From NCBI RefSeq assembly GCF_002777425.1, contig NZ_MDVC01000091.1, positions 62,001-126,000 of the forward strand: a stretch of 64,000 nucleotides of DNA. The letters are read 5' to 3'. Positions within the stretch are counted from its first letter, which is position 1. Every line of letters starts with the position of its first letter. The translations under genes and the position numbers were made by a program. Source of the stretch: Snodgrassella alvi. Lineage in GTDB: Bacteria; Pseudomonadota; Gammaproteobacteria; Burkholderiales; Neisseriaceae. Below the pieces are notes generated by a model. It did not search any database and was not told the origin of the DNA. It was given only the letters and a program-made list of their open reading frames with translations. This document shows positions 47,754 to 58,614 of the stretch, piece after piece.

Positions 47754-48698
47754 ATGAGTATTGCTTTTTTCTTTCCCGGTCAGGGGTCACAAAGTCTCAA
47801 TATGATGGCCGGTTTCAACGACATGGCCGTTGTTAAAGAAACATTTGAACAGGCCTCGGCAGTGCTTGATCAGGATTTGTGGGCTCTTATGAATGGTGAG
47901 GACAACACCGCCCTGAATGAAACCGTTAACACCCAGCCACTGATGCTGACTGCCGGTATTGCTAGCTGGCGTGTCTATCAGCAACTGCACGGACAGATGC
48001 CGGTGATGCTGGCGGGTCATAGTCTGGGCGAATACTCCGCTCTGGTAGCAGCCGGCAGTCTGGCCTTTAATGATGCCGTTAAACTAGTTCGCCTGCGTGC
48101 TCAGTTGATGCAGGAAGCTGTACCGGCTGGTGAAGGCGCAATGGCAGCAATACTGGGACTGGATGATGATATCGTGCGTCAGGTTTGCTTACAGGCGCAA
48201 AATGAATTGTCTGGTACCGTTGCCGAAGCAGTAAACTATAATTCGCCCGGTCAGGTAGTGATAGCCGGAAGTACTGCGGCCATCTCCCGCGCCTGTGAAC
48301 TGGCTAAAGCGGCTGGTGCCAAACGTGCACTGCCTTTACCTGTATCTGTACCTTCTCACTGTTGCCTGATGAAACCGGCTGCCGCCAAACTGGCTACGGC
48401 TTTGGCACAGGTTAAAGTTGAAACGCCGCAGATTCCGGTATTACATAATGTAGATGTTGCCGTGCATTCAGAGCCGGAAGCGATTAAACAGGCGCTGGTG
48501 CAGCAGTTGTATTCACCGGTACGCTGGACCGAAACAGTGAGCAAGCTGGTGGCAGAAGGTATTACTGAATTTGCAGAGTGTGGTCCGGGTAAAGTGCTGG
48601 CTGGTCTGGCTAAACGAATTGATAAAAGTGCCAGCTGTGCCGCATTAACCAGTGTGGAAACCATGGAAAGTTTTATTGCTGCGCATTCTGCCAGCTAA
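47754..48698 (+). CDS. fabD: Malonyl-CoA:ACP transacylase
   Basis: FabD loads malonyl groups onto acyl carrier protein. The 314-residue protein begins F-F-F-P-G-Q-G-S-Q, carries the nucleophile Ser90 in A-G-H-S-L-G-E-Y, and His202 in V-P-S-H as its partner. AAGGAAG precedes the ATG. It is 11 nt upstream of fabG. Confidence 0.97.
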   Translation: MSIAFFFPGQGSQSLNMMAGFNDMAVVKETFEQASAVLDQDLWALMNGEDNTALNETVNTQPLMLTAGIASWRVYQQLHGQMPVMLAGHSLGEYSALVAAGSLAFNDAVKLVRLRAQLMQEAVPAGEGAMAAILGLDDDIVRQVCLQAQNELSGTVAEAVNYNSPGQVVIAGSTAAISRACELAKAAGAKRALPLPVSVPSHCCLMKPAAAKLATALAQVKVETPQIPVLHNVDVAVHSEPEAIKQALVQQLYSPVRWTETVSKLVAEGITEFAECGPGKVLAGLAKRIDKSASCAALTSVETMESFIAAHSAS

Positions 48699-48709
48699 AG
48701 GAAAGAATT

Positions 48710-49453
48710 ATGAATCAGGATTTAACAGGTAAAATCGCTCTGGTAACTGGTGCTACCCGTGGAATTGGCGCGGCTATTGCCCGGCTTCTGGCTGAAAAAG
48801 GAGCTAAGGTAATCGGTACGGCAACTTCTGCTACTGGTGTGGCCAGTATTAATCAGGTACTGGCTGATGTTGGCGGTGAAGGACGGGAATTACGTATTGC
48901 TGAGGAAAACAGTATTGAAAATCTGATTGCGGATATCGAAAGTAATATCGGCAATATTGCAATACTGGTGAACAATGCTGGTATTACCCGCGATAACCTC
49001 CTGATGCGCATGAAAGAAGCAGAATGGGATGAAATCATGCAAATCAACCTGAAATCAGCCTTTCGTGCCAGTAAAGCGGTAACGCGCAGCATGATGAAAG
49101 CACGCTGGGGTCGAATTATCAATGTGACTTCCGTGATTGGCTTTACCGGTAATGCCGGCCAGACAAACTATGCTGCTGCCAAGGCCGGACTGGTTGGATT
49201 TAGTAAATCCATGGCACGCGAAGTAGGCTCACGTGGTATTACCGTGAACTGTGTTGCACCCGGATTTATTGAAACCGATATGACACAAGCTTTACCACAG
49301 GAGCAGCGTGATTTCTTCGCAGCACAAACTGCATTGCATCATTTTGGTACTGTGGAAGATGTGGCCGCAGCTGTATTGTTTCTGGCCAGTGAAGAAGCAC
49401 GTTATATCACAGGGCAAACACTGCACGTTAACGGCGGAATGCTAATGCCTTGA
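48710..49453 (+). CDS. fabG: 3-oxoacyl-ACP reductase
   Basis: FabG is the NADPH-dependent short-chain dehydrogenase that reduces 3-oxoacyl-ACP. The 247-residue protein has the cofactor motif T-G-A-T-R-G-I-G (13-20), N-N-A-G (88-91) and the catalytic Ser141, Tyr154 and Lys158 (Y-A-A-A-K). acpP and fabF, often next, are not present; the cluster ends here against the convergent cysB. Confidence 0.96.
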   Translation: MNQDLTGKIALVTGATRGIGAAIARLLAEKGAKVIGTATSATGVASINQVLADVGGEGRELRIAEENSIENLIADIESNIGNIAILVNNAGITRDNLLMRMKEAEWDEIMQINLKSAFRASKAVTRSMMKARWGRIINVTSVIGFTGNAGQTNYAAAKAGLVGFSKSMAREVGSRGITVNCVAPGFIETDMTQALPQEQRDFFAAQTALHHFGTVEDVAAAVLFLASEEARYITGQTLHVNGGMLMP

Positions 49454-49479
49454 TACTTGATATCAGTTAAAAATATTTG

Positions 49480-49516
49480 CATAGCCATTTTGTATAATGC
49501 GTACAAAATGGCTATG
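49480..49516. terminator. Long hairpin between convergent fabG and cysB
   Basis: A perfect 15-bp inverted repeat (49480-49494 with 49502-49516) has a 7-nt loop. It lacks an immediate T-run on the plus strand. On the minus strand TTTTT occurs a few bases beyond the stem, so it may serve cysB best. Confidence 0.6.
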
Positions 49517-49530
49517 GTATAAGTAGATTC

Positions 49531-50481
49531 TTAAATTGAAAAATCTTCTTCGAAAGAAGAATACAGGGCAGACTCAATTCGAGCACGGGTTAGCCTTGGA
49601 GCGAATAAAGCCAGAAATTCATAGCCAAAGCCGCGCAGATAAACATCCTGCCTGAGTATAACCTGTGAAAACGAAGGTTCAAATAAATGTTCAGCACTAA
49701 TTAACTGCAAACCCTGATCCTGTCTGCTATCAAAAGCCATACTGGCCAGTAGCCCAATACCCAACCCTTGTTTTACATAAGTTTTTATTACATCTGTATC
49801 AGTTGAAGCCAGTACCACTCTGGGTAAACTGCAACCCTCCTGAGTAAATGCACGGGCGATTTTGGATTGTTCACTGAAAGCAATATCATAGGTAATGAGC
49901 GGGTAGGCAGCAATGTCCTCCAGTCGTAACGGACGTTTCAGATTCAACAGGGGATGATTGTCGGGAACAATGACACTGCGATTCCATGCCTCACAGCTCA
50001 GTTTACGCAACTCGGGGTGCTCAATTCCCATTCCCATGCCAATGGCAAAATCTACCTCTCCATCCAGTACCATATAGCTGATGGTTTTCGGACTGGCAGT
50101 ATGAATACTTAATTGAACCTGAGGATAGCGCTCAACAAAAGCAGATACAACTTCGGGCAAATCATAGCGCGCCAGTGTATGGGTAGTGGCAATAGTCAGA
50201 GAACCAATATTCTGATCCGCAAATTCTGTGCCGATGCGCTTGATATTCTGTACTTCACGCAAAACCCGTTCGGCAGTTTCCAGTACAATTTTTCCCGGTG
50301 CCGTAACTGCAACCATACGTTTGCCATGGCGGATAAACAGCGGTACGCCCAGCTCCTCTTCCAGCATGCGAATCTGCTTGGAAATACCTGGCTGAGAAGT
50401 AAACAGTACCTCTGCTGCCTCTGAGACATTCAGATTCTGACGATAAACCTCAACTGCATAGCGTAACTGTTGCAGCTTCAT
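49531..50481 (-). CDS. cysB: CysB-type LysR family transcriptional regulator
   Basis: The 316-residue LysR protein has an N-terminal winged HTH (M-K-L-Q-Q-L-R-Y and S-Q-P-G-I-S-K-Q-I-R, 1-60) and a C-terminal periplasmic-binding-like ligand domain (about 93-300). Residues T-T-H-T-L-A-R-Y near 98-106 match the CysB ligand region that senses N-acetylserine or thiosulfate. It probably activates sulfate assimilation and cysteine genes. cysE, which makes the inducer precursor, lies at 61.3 kb in this window. Confidence 0.92.
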   Translation of the reverse strand: MKLQQLRYAVEVYRQNLNVSEAAEVLFTSQPGISKQIRMLEEELGVPLFIRHGKRMVAVTAPGKIVLETAERVLREVQNIKRIGTEFADQNIGSLTIATTHTLARYDLPEVVSAFVERYPQVQLSIHTASPKTISYMVLDGEVDFAIGMGMGIEHPELRKLSCEAWNRSVIVPDNHPLLNLKRPLRLEDIAAYPLITYDIAFSEQSKIARAFTQEGCSLPRVVLASTDTDVIKTYVKQGLGIGLLASMAFDSRQDQGLQLISAEHLFEPSFSQVILRQDVYLRGFGYEFLALFAPRLTRARIESALYSSFEEDFSI

Positions 50482-50797
50482 ATGGCTTCAGCCCCTTTAA
50501 GTTTGGCATTATTTTAATTGTCGCTCAAATACAACAAAAAAGCTTCTTTATCTGTATCATAACGCAATTTACCCATTCTGACATGGGACACTTTCACTTA
50601 AGGCTAAACAAATTTACAAGCTAATCAGCCTACTGAGGAGGATCAGGCCAATAGAAGCTTGCATGTTGTTTTAAAGCAACTTAATTGAGGTGACGGCGCG
50701 AATTTAGTTGTAAATAAGTGACACAAAGCTATTTTTTAGGCATGATGCACAGTTAGGAAGCGGGTCGTCTAGCAGCTTCGCCTTGGTGGTTTGTGTA

Positions 50798-50827
50798 TTG
50801 ACAGTTTATGCTGCGGTTTTTTATAGT
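50798..50827 (+). promoter_or_regulatory. Sigma70 promoter of the RmpM/OmpA-like gene
   Basis: A consensus -35 box TTGACA (50798-50803) and a -10 box TATAGT (50822-50827) are spaced 18 bp apart, giving a 5' leader of about 115 nt before ATG 50949. High expression is expected for an abundant outer-membrane protein. Confidence 0.8.
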
Positions 50828-50948
50828 ATAGGCCTGATTTACCAAGCTACCCGCCCGGTTTGAGCGGCCTGTAAATGGTATTTGTGTTTTGATCAGGCGA
50901 ATTTCAGGCTGAATCAACACATAACAAATTTTTTGATGAGGGAATAAC

Positions 50949-51680
50949 ATGACCAAACAGCTAAAATTGAGCGCATTGATCGTTGCTATGGCTGCTTCAA
51001 CTGCCGCTTTTGCCAATGGTGTTGTACCGGGTGCCGACTGGACCGGTGAACCTGCTGGTGCTTACAATGGCTATACTACTAGCTCTGCTCCTGAAAAAGG
51101 AACTGGCGAAATTCTTGTCACCCGTGAAAACGGTGCTGATGGTACACCTGAATGTGTGAAAAACCGTTTCAACAACGATAACGAGCCTACTCTGGGTAAC
51201 AACTGTGGTCACCCAATCGTTGCTCAGGCTGCTCCCCAAGCACCTAAATTTGTTGATGAAACTGTATCTTTGTCTGCTAACTTCCTGTTTGGCTTTGATA
51301 AATACAACTTGCGTCCGGAAGCAATTGATACTCTGAATCAATTAGCTACTCGTCTGGCTGACAGCAGCGTACAAACTGTACGTGTTGAAGGCCACACCGA
51401 CTTTAAAGGCTCTGAAGCATATAACCAGACTCTGTCTGATCATCGTGCTCATGCTGTTGCTGAATATCTGGTTTCCAAAGGTGTTCCTGCTGAGAAAATC
51501 TCTGCAGTTGGCTTGGGTAAATCTGAAGCACGCATGACCGAATCCTGTCAGGCTGAAGTTGCCAAACTGGGCAAAAAAGTTTCAGCTGCCAAGAAACGTG
51601 CTGCTTTGATCGAATGTATCGCACCTGATCGCCGTGTAGACGTTAAAATCCGTACTATGGTAGCTAAAAAAGTTAGATAA
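50949..51680 (+). CDS. OmpA-family outer membrane protein, RmpM (class 4) type
   Basis: The 243-residue protein has a signal peptide (1-22, ending A-F-A-N), a Gly/Asn-rich N-terminal segment with two Cys (C59, C76), and a C-terminal OmpA peptidoglycan-binding domain (about 100-240). That domain includes [14 protein letters not shown] and N-Q-T-L-S-D-H-R-A, whose Asp and Arg bind meso-DAP. It resembles neisserial RmpM, which ties porins to the cell wall, and lacks a transmembrane beta-barrel. GAGGG lies upstream of the ATG, and a strong promoter and terminator flank it. Confidence 0.92.
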   Translation: MTKQLKLSALIVAMAASTAAFANGVVPGADWTGEPAGAYNGYTTSSAPEKGTGEILVTRENGADGTPECVKNRFNNDNEPTLGNNCGHPIVAQAAPQAPKFVDETVSLSANFLFGFDKYNLRPEAIDTLNQLATRLADSSVQTVRVEGHTDFKGSEAYNQTLSDHRAHAVAEYLVSKGVPAEKISAVGLGKSEARMTESCQAEVAKLGKKVSAAKKRAALIECIAPDRRVDVKIRTMVAKKVR

Positions 51681-51701
51681 TTTTCTACCTTAGTGATAAA
51701 A

Positions 51702-51728
51702 AAACCCTGCTCTAAGCAGGGTTTTTTT
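51702..51728 (+). terminator. Terminator after the RmpM-like gene
   Basis: AAACCCTGC (51702-51710) pairs with GCAGGGTTT (51716-51724) around a 5-nt loop and continues into a T-run. Confidence 0.94.
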
Positions 51729-52098
51729 ATATCATTGATAAGTCGGCTAGTTTAAAAAATATTTTTTTGTTATTGCTAATACAATTTTGAAAATAGTAAC
51801 TCGTTTCAGTCACTAATTACGATAAATATTCTATTTATTACAGCTGCTTTTTGATTATTTACTTAATTATGAATGTTAATATATGTTATTATGTGGGGAG
51901 AAAGTATATTAATGTAAAAAATATCAGACAGTTTTAATTATATTCTTAATATTATTAAAAACTGTTTTCATATATAGAATTATTGCTCAAGTAAAACGGG
52001 AAAGTGTTGATTAAATTCTTATCTATTAGGTTCAAACAGAAACCAAGCTCTGAATAATGATAAATATTTATAAAACTCAATTTAATATCGTTTCAGTT
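51729..52098. other. AT-rich spacer before the papain-fold lipoprotein
   Basis: About 370 bp of strongly AT-rich sequence holds no reading frame of note. It presumably carries the promoter of the downstream gene; several TATTAT-like boxes exist but none stands out. Confidence 0.4.
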
Positions 52099-52896
52099 AT
52101 GAAACATTTAAAATTTCTGTTTTTAATTTTATGTTGTTATCTGTGTGTTGCCTGTACTGCACAGTTTCATCGAGTTCCAGATGCGTCGGGAGAGAAAAAA
52201 CATGTTGTCGTAAAATTTCAACGGCAAAATACAGCTCCGCAAACTGGCGTAGTATTAGTTGAACCAATGGATTTACAAAGTGGTGATATTTTATTTTCTG
52301 CTGATTCTAGTCTGAATTCACGCGTTTTGCGTCTGTTTGGTAATACATCGGTTAGCCATGCATTTCTGTATCTGGGCGATGGCGAAATTGCAGAGGCTGT
52401 TGGTGGCGGTGTGCATATTATGTCACTGGCTGAAAGTGTTGATGAAAGTCCGTTACTGGTGGTTTATCGCCATCCACATTTGAATAATTTGCAGGCTGAA
52501 AAAATTCGTCAATTTGCCAAGGCTGAAGCTGGGGGGAAATACAATTATCTAGGTATTATCAAGCAAACTCCTTATACTTTCACGCGTAAAGTATGCGAAT
52601 TACCAGTAATTCCCCGTGCCTTTCGCCATCTGTGTCTGAATACCATGGCATTGGTGCAGGTGACACCTTTCTCTTCTGATCGCTATTTTTGTTCGCAGCT
52701 AGTAGTAGCCGCCTATGATTATGCTGGGTTACCTTTAACCAAAACGCCGGCTGAGTGGGTTGCACCCGGTGATTTGCTGCATATGCGCGCTGGCGATATC
52801 CCATCTGTGGTGCCGGTTTATCCGTTGCAATATGTTGGCCATTTGCGTTGTAAAACATCTTTATGGCAACGCAGTTGCACTCTGGCAGATATCTGA
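52099..52896 (+). CDS. YiiX/YaeF-like papain-fold (NlpC/P60-type) lipoprotein
   Basis: The protein is about 265 residues. A lipoprotein signal peptide with lipobox L-C-V-A before Cys19 is followed by a permuted papain-fold hydrolase domain of the YiiX/YaeF group. S-G-D-I-L-F (61-66) leads to catalytic His87 (V-S-H-A-F-L-Y-L-G), and the nucleophile Cys198 lies in Y-F-C-S-Q-L-V. In this permuted group the His precedes the Cys. Substrates are thought to be peptide, amide or lipid linkages in the envelope. The frame opens at 52057, but the signal peptide begins at M-K-H-L-K, so ATG 52099 is the likely start. Confidence 0.85.
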   Translation: MKHLKFLFLILCCYLCVACTAQFHRVPDASGEKKHVVVKFQRQNTAPQTGVVLVEPMDLQSGDILFSADSSLNSRVLRLFGNTSVSHAFLYLGDGEIAEAVGGGVHIMSLAESVDESPLLVVYRHPHLNNLQAEKIRQFAKAEAGGKYNYLGIIKQTPYTFTRKVCELPVIPRAFRHLCLNTMALVQVTPFSSDRYFCSQLVVAAYDYAGLPLTKTPAEWVAPGDLLHMRAGDIPSVVPVYPLQYVGHLRCKTSLWQRSCTLADI

Positions 52897-52962
52897 ATAT
52901 TTAATATTATTGTGTAAATTTACTGTAAGACAATGGTTACTATTCTGGCTAAATAAAATCAT

Positions 52963-53043
52963 CAGTTTGATGTCGATGAATTAGATACCGGAGAACCATT
53001 ATTTGAGCTGATTGATTGTGATAAAACTATGTTGTTCCATTAA
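52963..53043 (+). pseudogene. Short coding relic (membrane-fusion-protein-like)
   Basis: Twenty-six codons read F-D-V-D-E-L-D-T-G-E-P-L-F-E-L-I-D-C-D-K, then stop. The string resembles the G-x-P-L-F-x-L-I-D-C segment of HlyD-type membrane fusion proteins, but there is no start codon context and nothing recognisable on either side. It could be chance. Confidence 0.25.
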
Positions 53044-53210
53044 TTAGCCTCACTATCGTGTTGGCTAGCTAATGAAATATTTGTGGCTAATATAAGCGAT
53101 TAACCGGATTATTTATTTAGTCTGAAAAATACATTAATTCACAGTATAAATAATTAATCGTATCCAGTTCATGGATATGGTCAGTTCCCGTCTGATGAAT
53201 ACTGGGACAT

Positions 53211-53888
53211 TCAAATGCAGAATTGAAAGGGAATGGTTTCAGCCAGAGTCGCAGGCGCATACAGGAAGTGTAATACACGTCTGCCATTTGTCTGGATGGC
53301 TTTAGAAGATGAGTGCACAATAAGCGGTCGCATAATAACCGCGCCACCTTTGGATAAAATACATTCTTGCTCTCCTTGTTGATCACGGAGTTGCCGCAGT
53401 TCTGATTCAGCAATTCTGCCGTGCTGATGTGTACCCGCAACCACTTTGAGCGGACCATGCTCATGCAAGCAGTCGTCTATGTGCAATCTAACTGCAACAA
53501 GTTGCTGCGTATATTGCACGGGTGGTTGTACAAATAATATATTCTGTTTGTGAGACCAGCCTGTGAAGCGGCTGTCAGAGAACCGGTGTCTGACAGCTAT
53601 ACTTAAGTCCTGATGTAGCGGTACCAGCCAGTTTTTGTCTGCTGATTTTTTGAATAAGGTGCATTGAATCGCAATCGGTTTTTCTGGAAGCAGGGCAGAT
53701 AGCAGGGTGTTGTTTTTTAAATTGTTGGCAAGTAGCTGACACCATGGCTGTGTAAGTAATTCACGGCTGCCAGCAGTGGTTAAATTAACCTGTTCTAGCT
53801 GTTGTTCTATTTCTGTTAGTTGTTGCGGCGTAATTAATGCATTAATAACAGCATAGCCATTTTGTTCGAAATAATCTTTTGTGTACAT
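53211..53888 (-). CDS. Phytanoyl-CoA dioxygenase (PhyH) family protein
   Basis: The 225-residue Fe(II)/2-oxoglutarate oxygenase has the double-stranded beta-helix motif H92-x-D94 (L-H-Q-D) and distal His192 (I-V-H-S-S-S), with the 2-oxoglutarate-binding Arg near 203-204 (G-R-R-V-L-H). The N-terminal F-E-Q-N-G-Y-A-V-I block is typical of PhyH proteins. The substrate is unknown; relatives hydroxylate lipids, ectoine or small metabolites. It stands alone, with AT-rich flanks on both sides. Confidence 0.87.
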   Translation of the reverse strand: MYTKDYFEQNGYAVINALITPQQLTEIEQQLEQVNLTTAGSRELLTQPWCQLLANNLKNNTLLSALLPEKPIAIQCTLFKKSADKNWLVPLHQDLSIAVRHRFSDSRFTGWSHKQNILFVQPPVQYTQQLVAVRLHIDDCLHEHGPLKVVAGTHQHGRIAESELRQLRDQQGEQECILSKGGAVIMRPLIVHSSSKAIQTNGRRVLHFLYAPATLAETIPFQFCI

Positions 53889-54115
53889 ATTTATTTCATA
53901 AGAGTTTATTCAGTTCAATGGTAGAATAATTTACTCTGGAAATATATATATTATTGAGTAATTACATTTTAGCTTTAATATTAGTTTTTTGTGAATATTT
54001 TTCTGAATGCCGCATAAAATTGCGTATAACAGTCAATTTGCAGTATAAAGAATGAAAGTTAAGTGCTTGCTGGATAGTAATTAACACATTTAATCTGAAT
54101 AATAGGGTGAGAAAT

Positions 54116-54967
54116 ATGGCGATGATTAACTTATATTCTCTGCTAAAGGTTAGTTTATCTGCTAGCGATGATGAAATCCGTTGTGCATTGAAAAGGGCAG
54201 CAGATGAGCAGATTTTAGATTGGGAAAGATGGCAAACCTGTCGCAAAGTATTGCTTAACCCTGATTTGCGGGCAAAATATAATGCTAAATTGCTTACAGA
54301 AAATCCACAGTTAAGGCAGGAGATAATTCCTGGACTATTAGAACCTGTTGAAACTAAAGTAGGGAAGTCTGAGGAGTATAGACTGTTTAACGAAAATGAG
54401 TATCGGCCAAAGTATTCATTTACTATTAAAATTCCTTTTTTGGCTTTAAAACGTAAGCTAACGCCTATGTTTAATCCAGATACAGGTGAATTTAAAATAG
54501 CATATACGGGATTATCTATAACGCCTTTTTTTATGGGTTTCCTTACTCCATTATTAGTTAAAGATGTGCGAGGTTCATTGTACTGGTTTATCTGGTGCGT
54601 AATCATTTCCTTTCTTGGTGTTCAGCTTAATTTTCCCAGATTGGGGACACTGCTATTTATTGCACTCATGTGCTTTTGTTACTGTAATCAGTATACAAAG
54701 CATTTGCTTAAACAAGGATTTAAATTTTGTGGTACTTCAGAACAAAATTATCGCGCGGCCAGAATTTTAAAAATGGAATTAAATTCAGCCAATACAGTAT
54801 CTGATGTTAAAGTAACTCAGATTAAGAATGGCATACTTGATAACCTTGTCAGGTTATTTATTTTCTTTCCAATAGCAATAGTTTGTTTATATCTAATACG
54901 AATAGTTTATTCAGTGCTGACTGTAGTATTTATAAATTTATCTCTTATATTTATTTCTGCAAAATAA
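54116..54967 (+). CDS. Membrane protein with a degenerate J-like N-terminal domain
   Basis: The protein is about 283 residues. Residues 5-60 resemble a DnaJ J-domain: N-L-Y-S-L-L-K-V-S-L-S-A-S-D-D-E-I-R-C-A-L-K opens like helices I and II, and V-L-L-N-P-D-L-R-A-K-Y-N (45-56) resembles the end of helix III and helix IV. The H-P-D tripeptide needed to stimulate DnaK is absent. A charged linker follows, then two hydrophobic hairpins (about 134-188) and a C-terminal pair of helices (about 245-281). Function is unknown. The start is set by AGGG before ATG 54116; the frame is open to GTG 54107. It is AT-rich, like the 13.8-16.4 kb family. Confidence 0.7.
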   Translation: MAMINLYSLLKVSLSASDDEIRCALKRAADEQILDWERWQTCRKVLLNPDLRAKYNAKLLTENPQLRQEIIPGLLEPVETKVGKSEEYRLFNENEYRPKYSFTIKIPFLALKRKLTPMFNPDTGEFKIAYTGLSITPFFMGFLTPLLVKDVRGSLYWFIWCVIISFLGVQLNFPRLGTLLFIALMCFCYCNQYTKHLLKQGFKFCGTSEQNYRAARILKMELNSANTVSDVKVTQIKNGILDNLVRLFIFFPIAIVCLYLIRIVYSVLTVVFINLSLIFISAK

Positions 54968-55376
54968 ATATCTATCCCAGTAAGAAATATATTACAAGAT
55001 AATGCTGTTACCGTAGTAGATAATCTGAATGATTAAGATTCTGGGATATTGTGAAGATATAAATATGCCTTTAATGAACCTAATACAGCTTATACTTTAA
55101 TATGGCACTATAAAAAGCTTGATGGTTTAGTTGAAGTCATATTACGGCATGTGGCTAGTAGTACAAGCTATAATAGTAAAAGAAGTTGATTGTGAAAGGC
55201 ACAGTTCGCGTTCTGTCGAAGAGGAAGATGGTATTGTCGAGGCATTTCCGGTAATTTGCTGATCATTTAACGTATGAAGATTATGGCACAGCTGGTGCAA
55301 TAATCGACACGGTAAACGCATTGGTCAAATGATTGAACCTAATATTTATAGATGCCAATTAGATTATATTTGCAAT
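54968..55376. other. Spacer with possible coding debris
   Basis: About 410 bp lack an intact gene. One open stretch near 55255-55331 reads F-A-D-H-L-T-Y-E-D-Y-G-T-A-G-A-I-I-D-T before stopping, with no start nearby. This may be a relic of a lost gene, but I cannot name it. Confidence 0.35.
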
Positions 55377-55413
55377 AAAAAACCGGGTGGTGCATAAATG
55401 CCATCCGGTTTTT
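55377..55413 (-). terminator. Terminator of argG
   Basis: AAAAACCGG pairs with CCGGTTTTT across an imperfect inner stem (TGG/CCA and GCAT/ATGC), with the T-run on the minus strand, 22 nt after the argG stop. Confidence 0.85.
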
Positions 55414-55434
55414 GAATTTTTTAAATTATGAATC

Positions 55435-56811
<1,377 letters not shown>

Positions 56812-56829
56812 TTATAGAATCTGAAAAGA

Positions 56830-58095
56830 TTATTGCCATACCAGTAAGGCATGATTACGTTTACCGCGACGCACGATGGTATATCGGCCGAAACGTTTGT
56901 CATGGTCGCTGAATATGTAGTCAGCACTGTCAATTTTCTGTCCGTTAACCATGACTGCACCCTGGCTGATAAAGCCGCGTGCTTCATTGTTGGATTTGGC
57001 CAGTGCCGCTGTAGTTAATGCCTGTACGATGTTAGTGGATTCGGTTATGGGAAAAGCGGGTAGTCCGTCCAGAGATAATTGCTGGAAATCGCTTTCAGTA
57101 AGGGCACTCTGATCTTCAGCAAACAGGCTGGCAGAAATGCGCTGTGCAGCCGCCAGTGCTTCTTCACCATGAATCAGCTTAGTCATTTCTTCAGCCAGAA
57201 TACGCTGTGCTTGCGGCTTGGTACCACTGGCCTGATCATGTGCTTCGATAGCATCTATATCGGTAACGCTGAGGAAGGTAAAGTATTTGAGGAATTTGTA
57301 TACATCGGCATCAGCAACTTTTAACCAGAACTGATAGAACTGATAGGGGGAGGTTTTCTCTGCACTTAGCCACACTGCGCCGCCTTCGGTTTTACCAAAT
57401 TTGGTGCCATCGGCTTTGGTTACCAATGGCAAGGTTAAGCCATATACGGTAGCCTGATGCAGGCGGCGGGATAGGTCAATGCCACCGGTGATATTGCCCC
57501 ATTGGTCTGAACCTCCGATTTGCAATACGGCACCGTGACGGCGATACAGTTCGGCAAAATCATAACCTTGAAGCAGAGCATAAGCGAATTCAGTAAAGGA
57601 AATACCCACATCATCACGGCTTAAACGCTGTTTTACAGATTCTTTATTCAGCATGGCGTTCACTGAGAAGTGCTTGCCGATGTCGCGCAGAAAATCAAGA
57701 CAGTTCATGTTGCCGAACCAGTCGTAGTTATTAGCCATAATGGCAGCGTTTTCACCACTAAAGCTAAGAAATGGCTGTAATTGGGCACGTATTTTGGCTA
57801 CCCATTGCTGTACTGTTTCCAGTGTATTGAGTGAGCGTTCCTGTGCCTTGAAACTGGGGTCACCAATCATGCCGGTGGCACCACCTACGAGGGCAATTGG
57901 AGTATGTCCGGCCAGCTGAAAACGACGCAATACCAGAATAGGTAATAAATGTCCGATATGTAGGCTGTCAGCAGTGGGATCAAAACCGCAATAAAGGGTG
58001 ATTTTCTGTTCGTTTAATAAGGTATCAAGAGCCTGAGCATCGGTGGTTTGGGCAATCAGGCCACGTTGCTGTAAATCGTGAACAACACTGGTCAT
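56830..58095 (-). CDS. tyrS: Tyrosyl-tRNA synthetase
   Basis: TyrS charges tRNA-Tyr. The 421-residue class I enzyme has H-I-G-H (46-49), the K-F-G-K-T loop (232-236, the TyrRS form of KMSKS), D-Q-W-G-N near 197, and a C-terminal S4 RNA-binding domain (about 350-415, with G-A-V-M-V-N-G-Q-K). No T-box is expected or seen in this lineage. Confidence 0.97.
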   Translation of the reverse strand: MTSVVHDLQQRGLIAQTTDAQALDTLLNEQKITLYCGFDPTADSLHIGHLLPILVLRRFQLAGHTPIALVGGATGMIGDPSFKAQERSLNTLETVQQWVAKIRAQLQPFLSFSGENAAIMANNYDWFGNMNCLDFLRDIGKHFSVNAMLNKESVKQRLSRDDVGISFTEFAYALLQGYDFAELYRRHGAVLQIGGSDQWGNITGGIDLSRRLHQATVYGLTLPLVTKADGTKFGKTEGGAVWLSAEKTSPYQFYQFWLKVADADVYKFLKYFTFLSVTDIDAIEAHDQASGTKPQAQRILAEEMTKLIHGEEALAAAQRISASLFAEDQSALTESDFQQLSLDGLPAFPITESTNIVQALTTAALAKSNNEARGFISQGAVMVNGQKIDSADYIFSDHDKRFGRYTIVRRGKRNHALLVWQ

Positions 58096-58561
58096 AGTAA
58101 GATTTTATACTTTCAAATTAAATTAAAATGGCGTGAAACTGGATTACGCTGGTTTCTGGCTGCATAAAAAACACAATAGCCAATATCATAATGTGTTTTG
58201 GCTGATTCTGGCCAGTTAGCCTGTTTCCAGTTAGGTAATTAATAATGATGCATTATTTTACACGATTTGTTTGTTACTGCATTTTTGGTTGCAAAAAACT
58301 GATACATCATGAGTTTGGCTGTAACAAGAAAAGGTTTGTCTGCTTTTGCCAGTATTCAGGCTGTTCATATGTGTATTTTTATTTTTAATGCATTATTTTT
58401 TAAAATCAATAATTAAGCTAATCATGTATGGTGTGTGCGCTGCTGTTCTGTCATGCAGAAACAGGATAATCTGTGTCTGACTGAAATCAGGGCAGTTTAA
58501 TTTTTGCTATCTGATGTGTAGGTTTTCAGCTTATGCAACTAAATGATGTGAGCTGAAACGC
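58096..58561. other. Spacer between ychF and tyrS
   Basis: About 465 bp lie between the two leftward genes ychF and tyrS. The segment is AT-rich with no convincing ORF. It presumably holds the tyrS promoter; no strongly matched -35/-10 pair stood out. Confidence 0.45.
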
Positions 58562-58595
58562 ATAAAAAAGCAACAGCCTTAGCCCGGCTGTTGCT
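58562..58595 (-). terminator. Terminator of ychF
   Basis: AGCAACAGCC (58569-58578) pairs with GGCTGTTGCT (58586-58595), with TTTTTTATG following on the minus strand, 20 nt after the ychF stop. Confidence 0.92.
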
Positions 58596-58614
58596 GGCTA
58601 ATTATTGCTATCGG

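Noticed and set aside
53962-54606. 214-codon minus-strand open frame
   Set aside because: It lies antisense to the J-like membrane protein gene, whose frame has a signal-consistent start and recognisable domain pattern. The antisense product shows no family features.
54968-55376. Toxin or Rhs-type gene fragment upstream of argG
   Set aside because: The only open stretch (about 25 codons) has no diagnostic motif, and naming a family would be guesswork.
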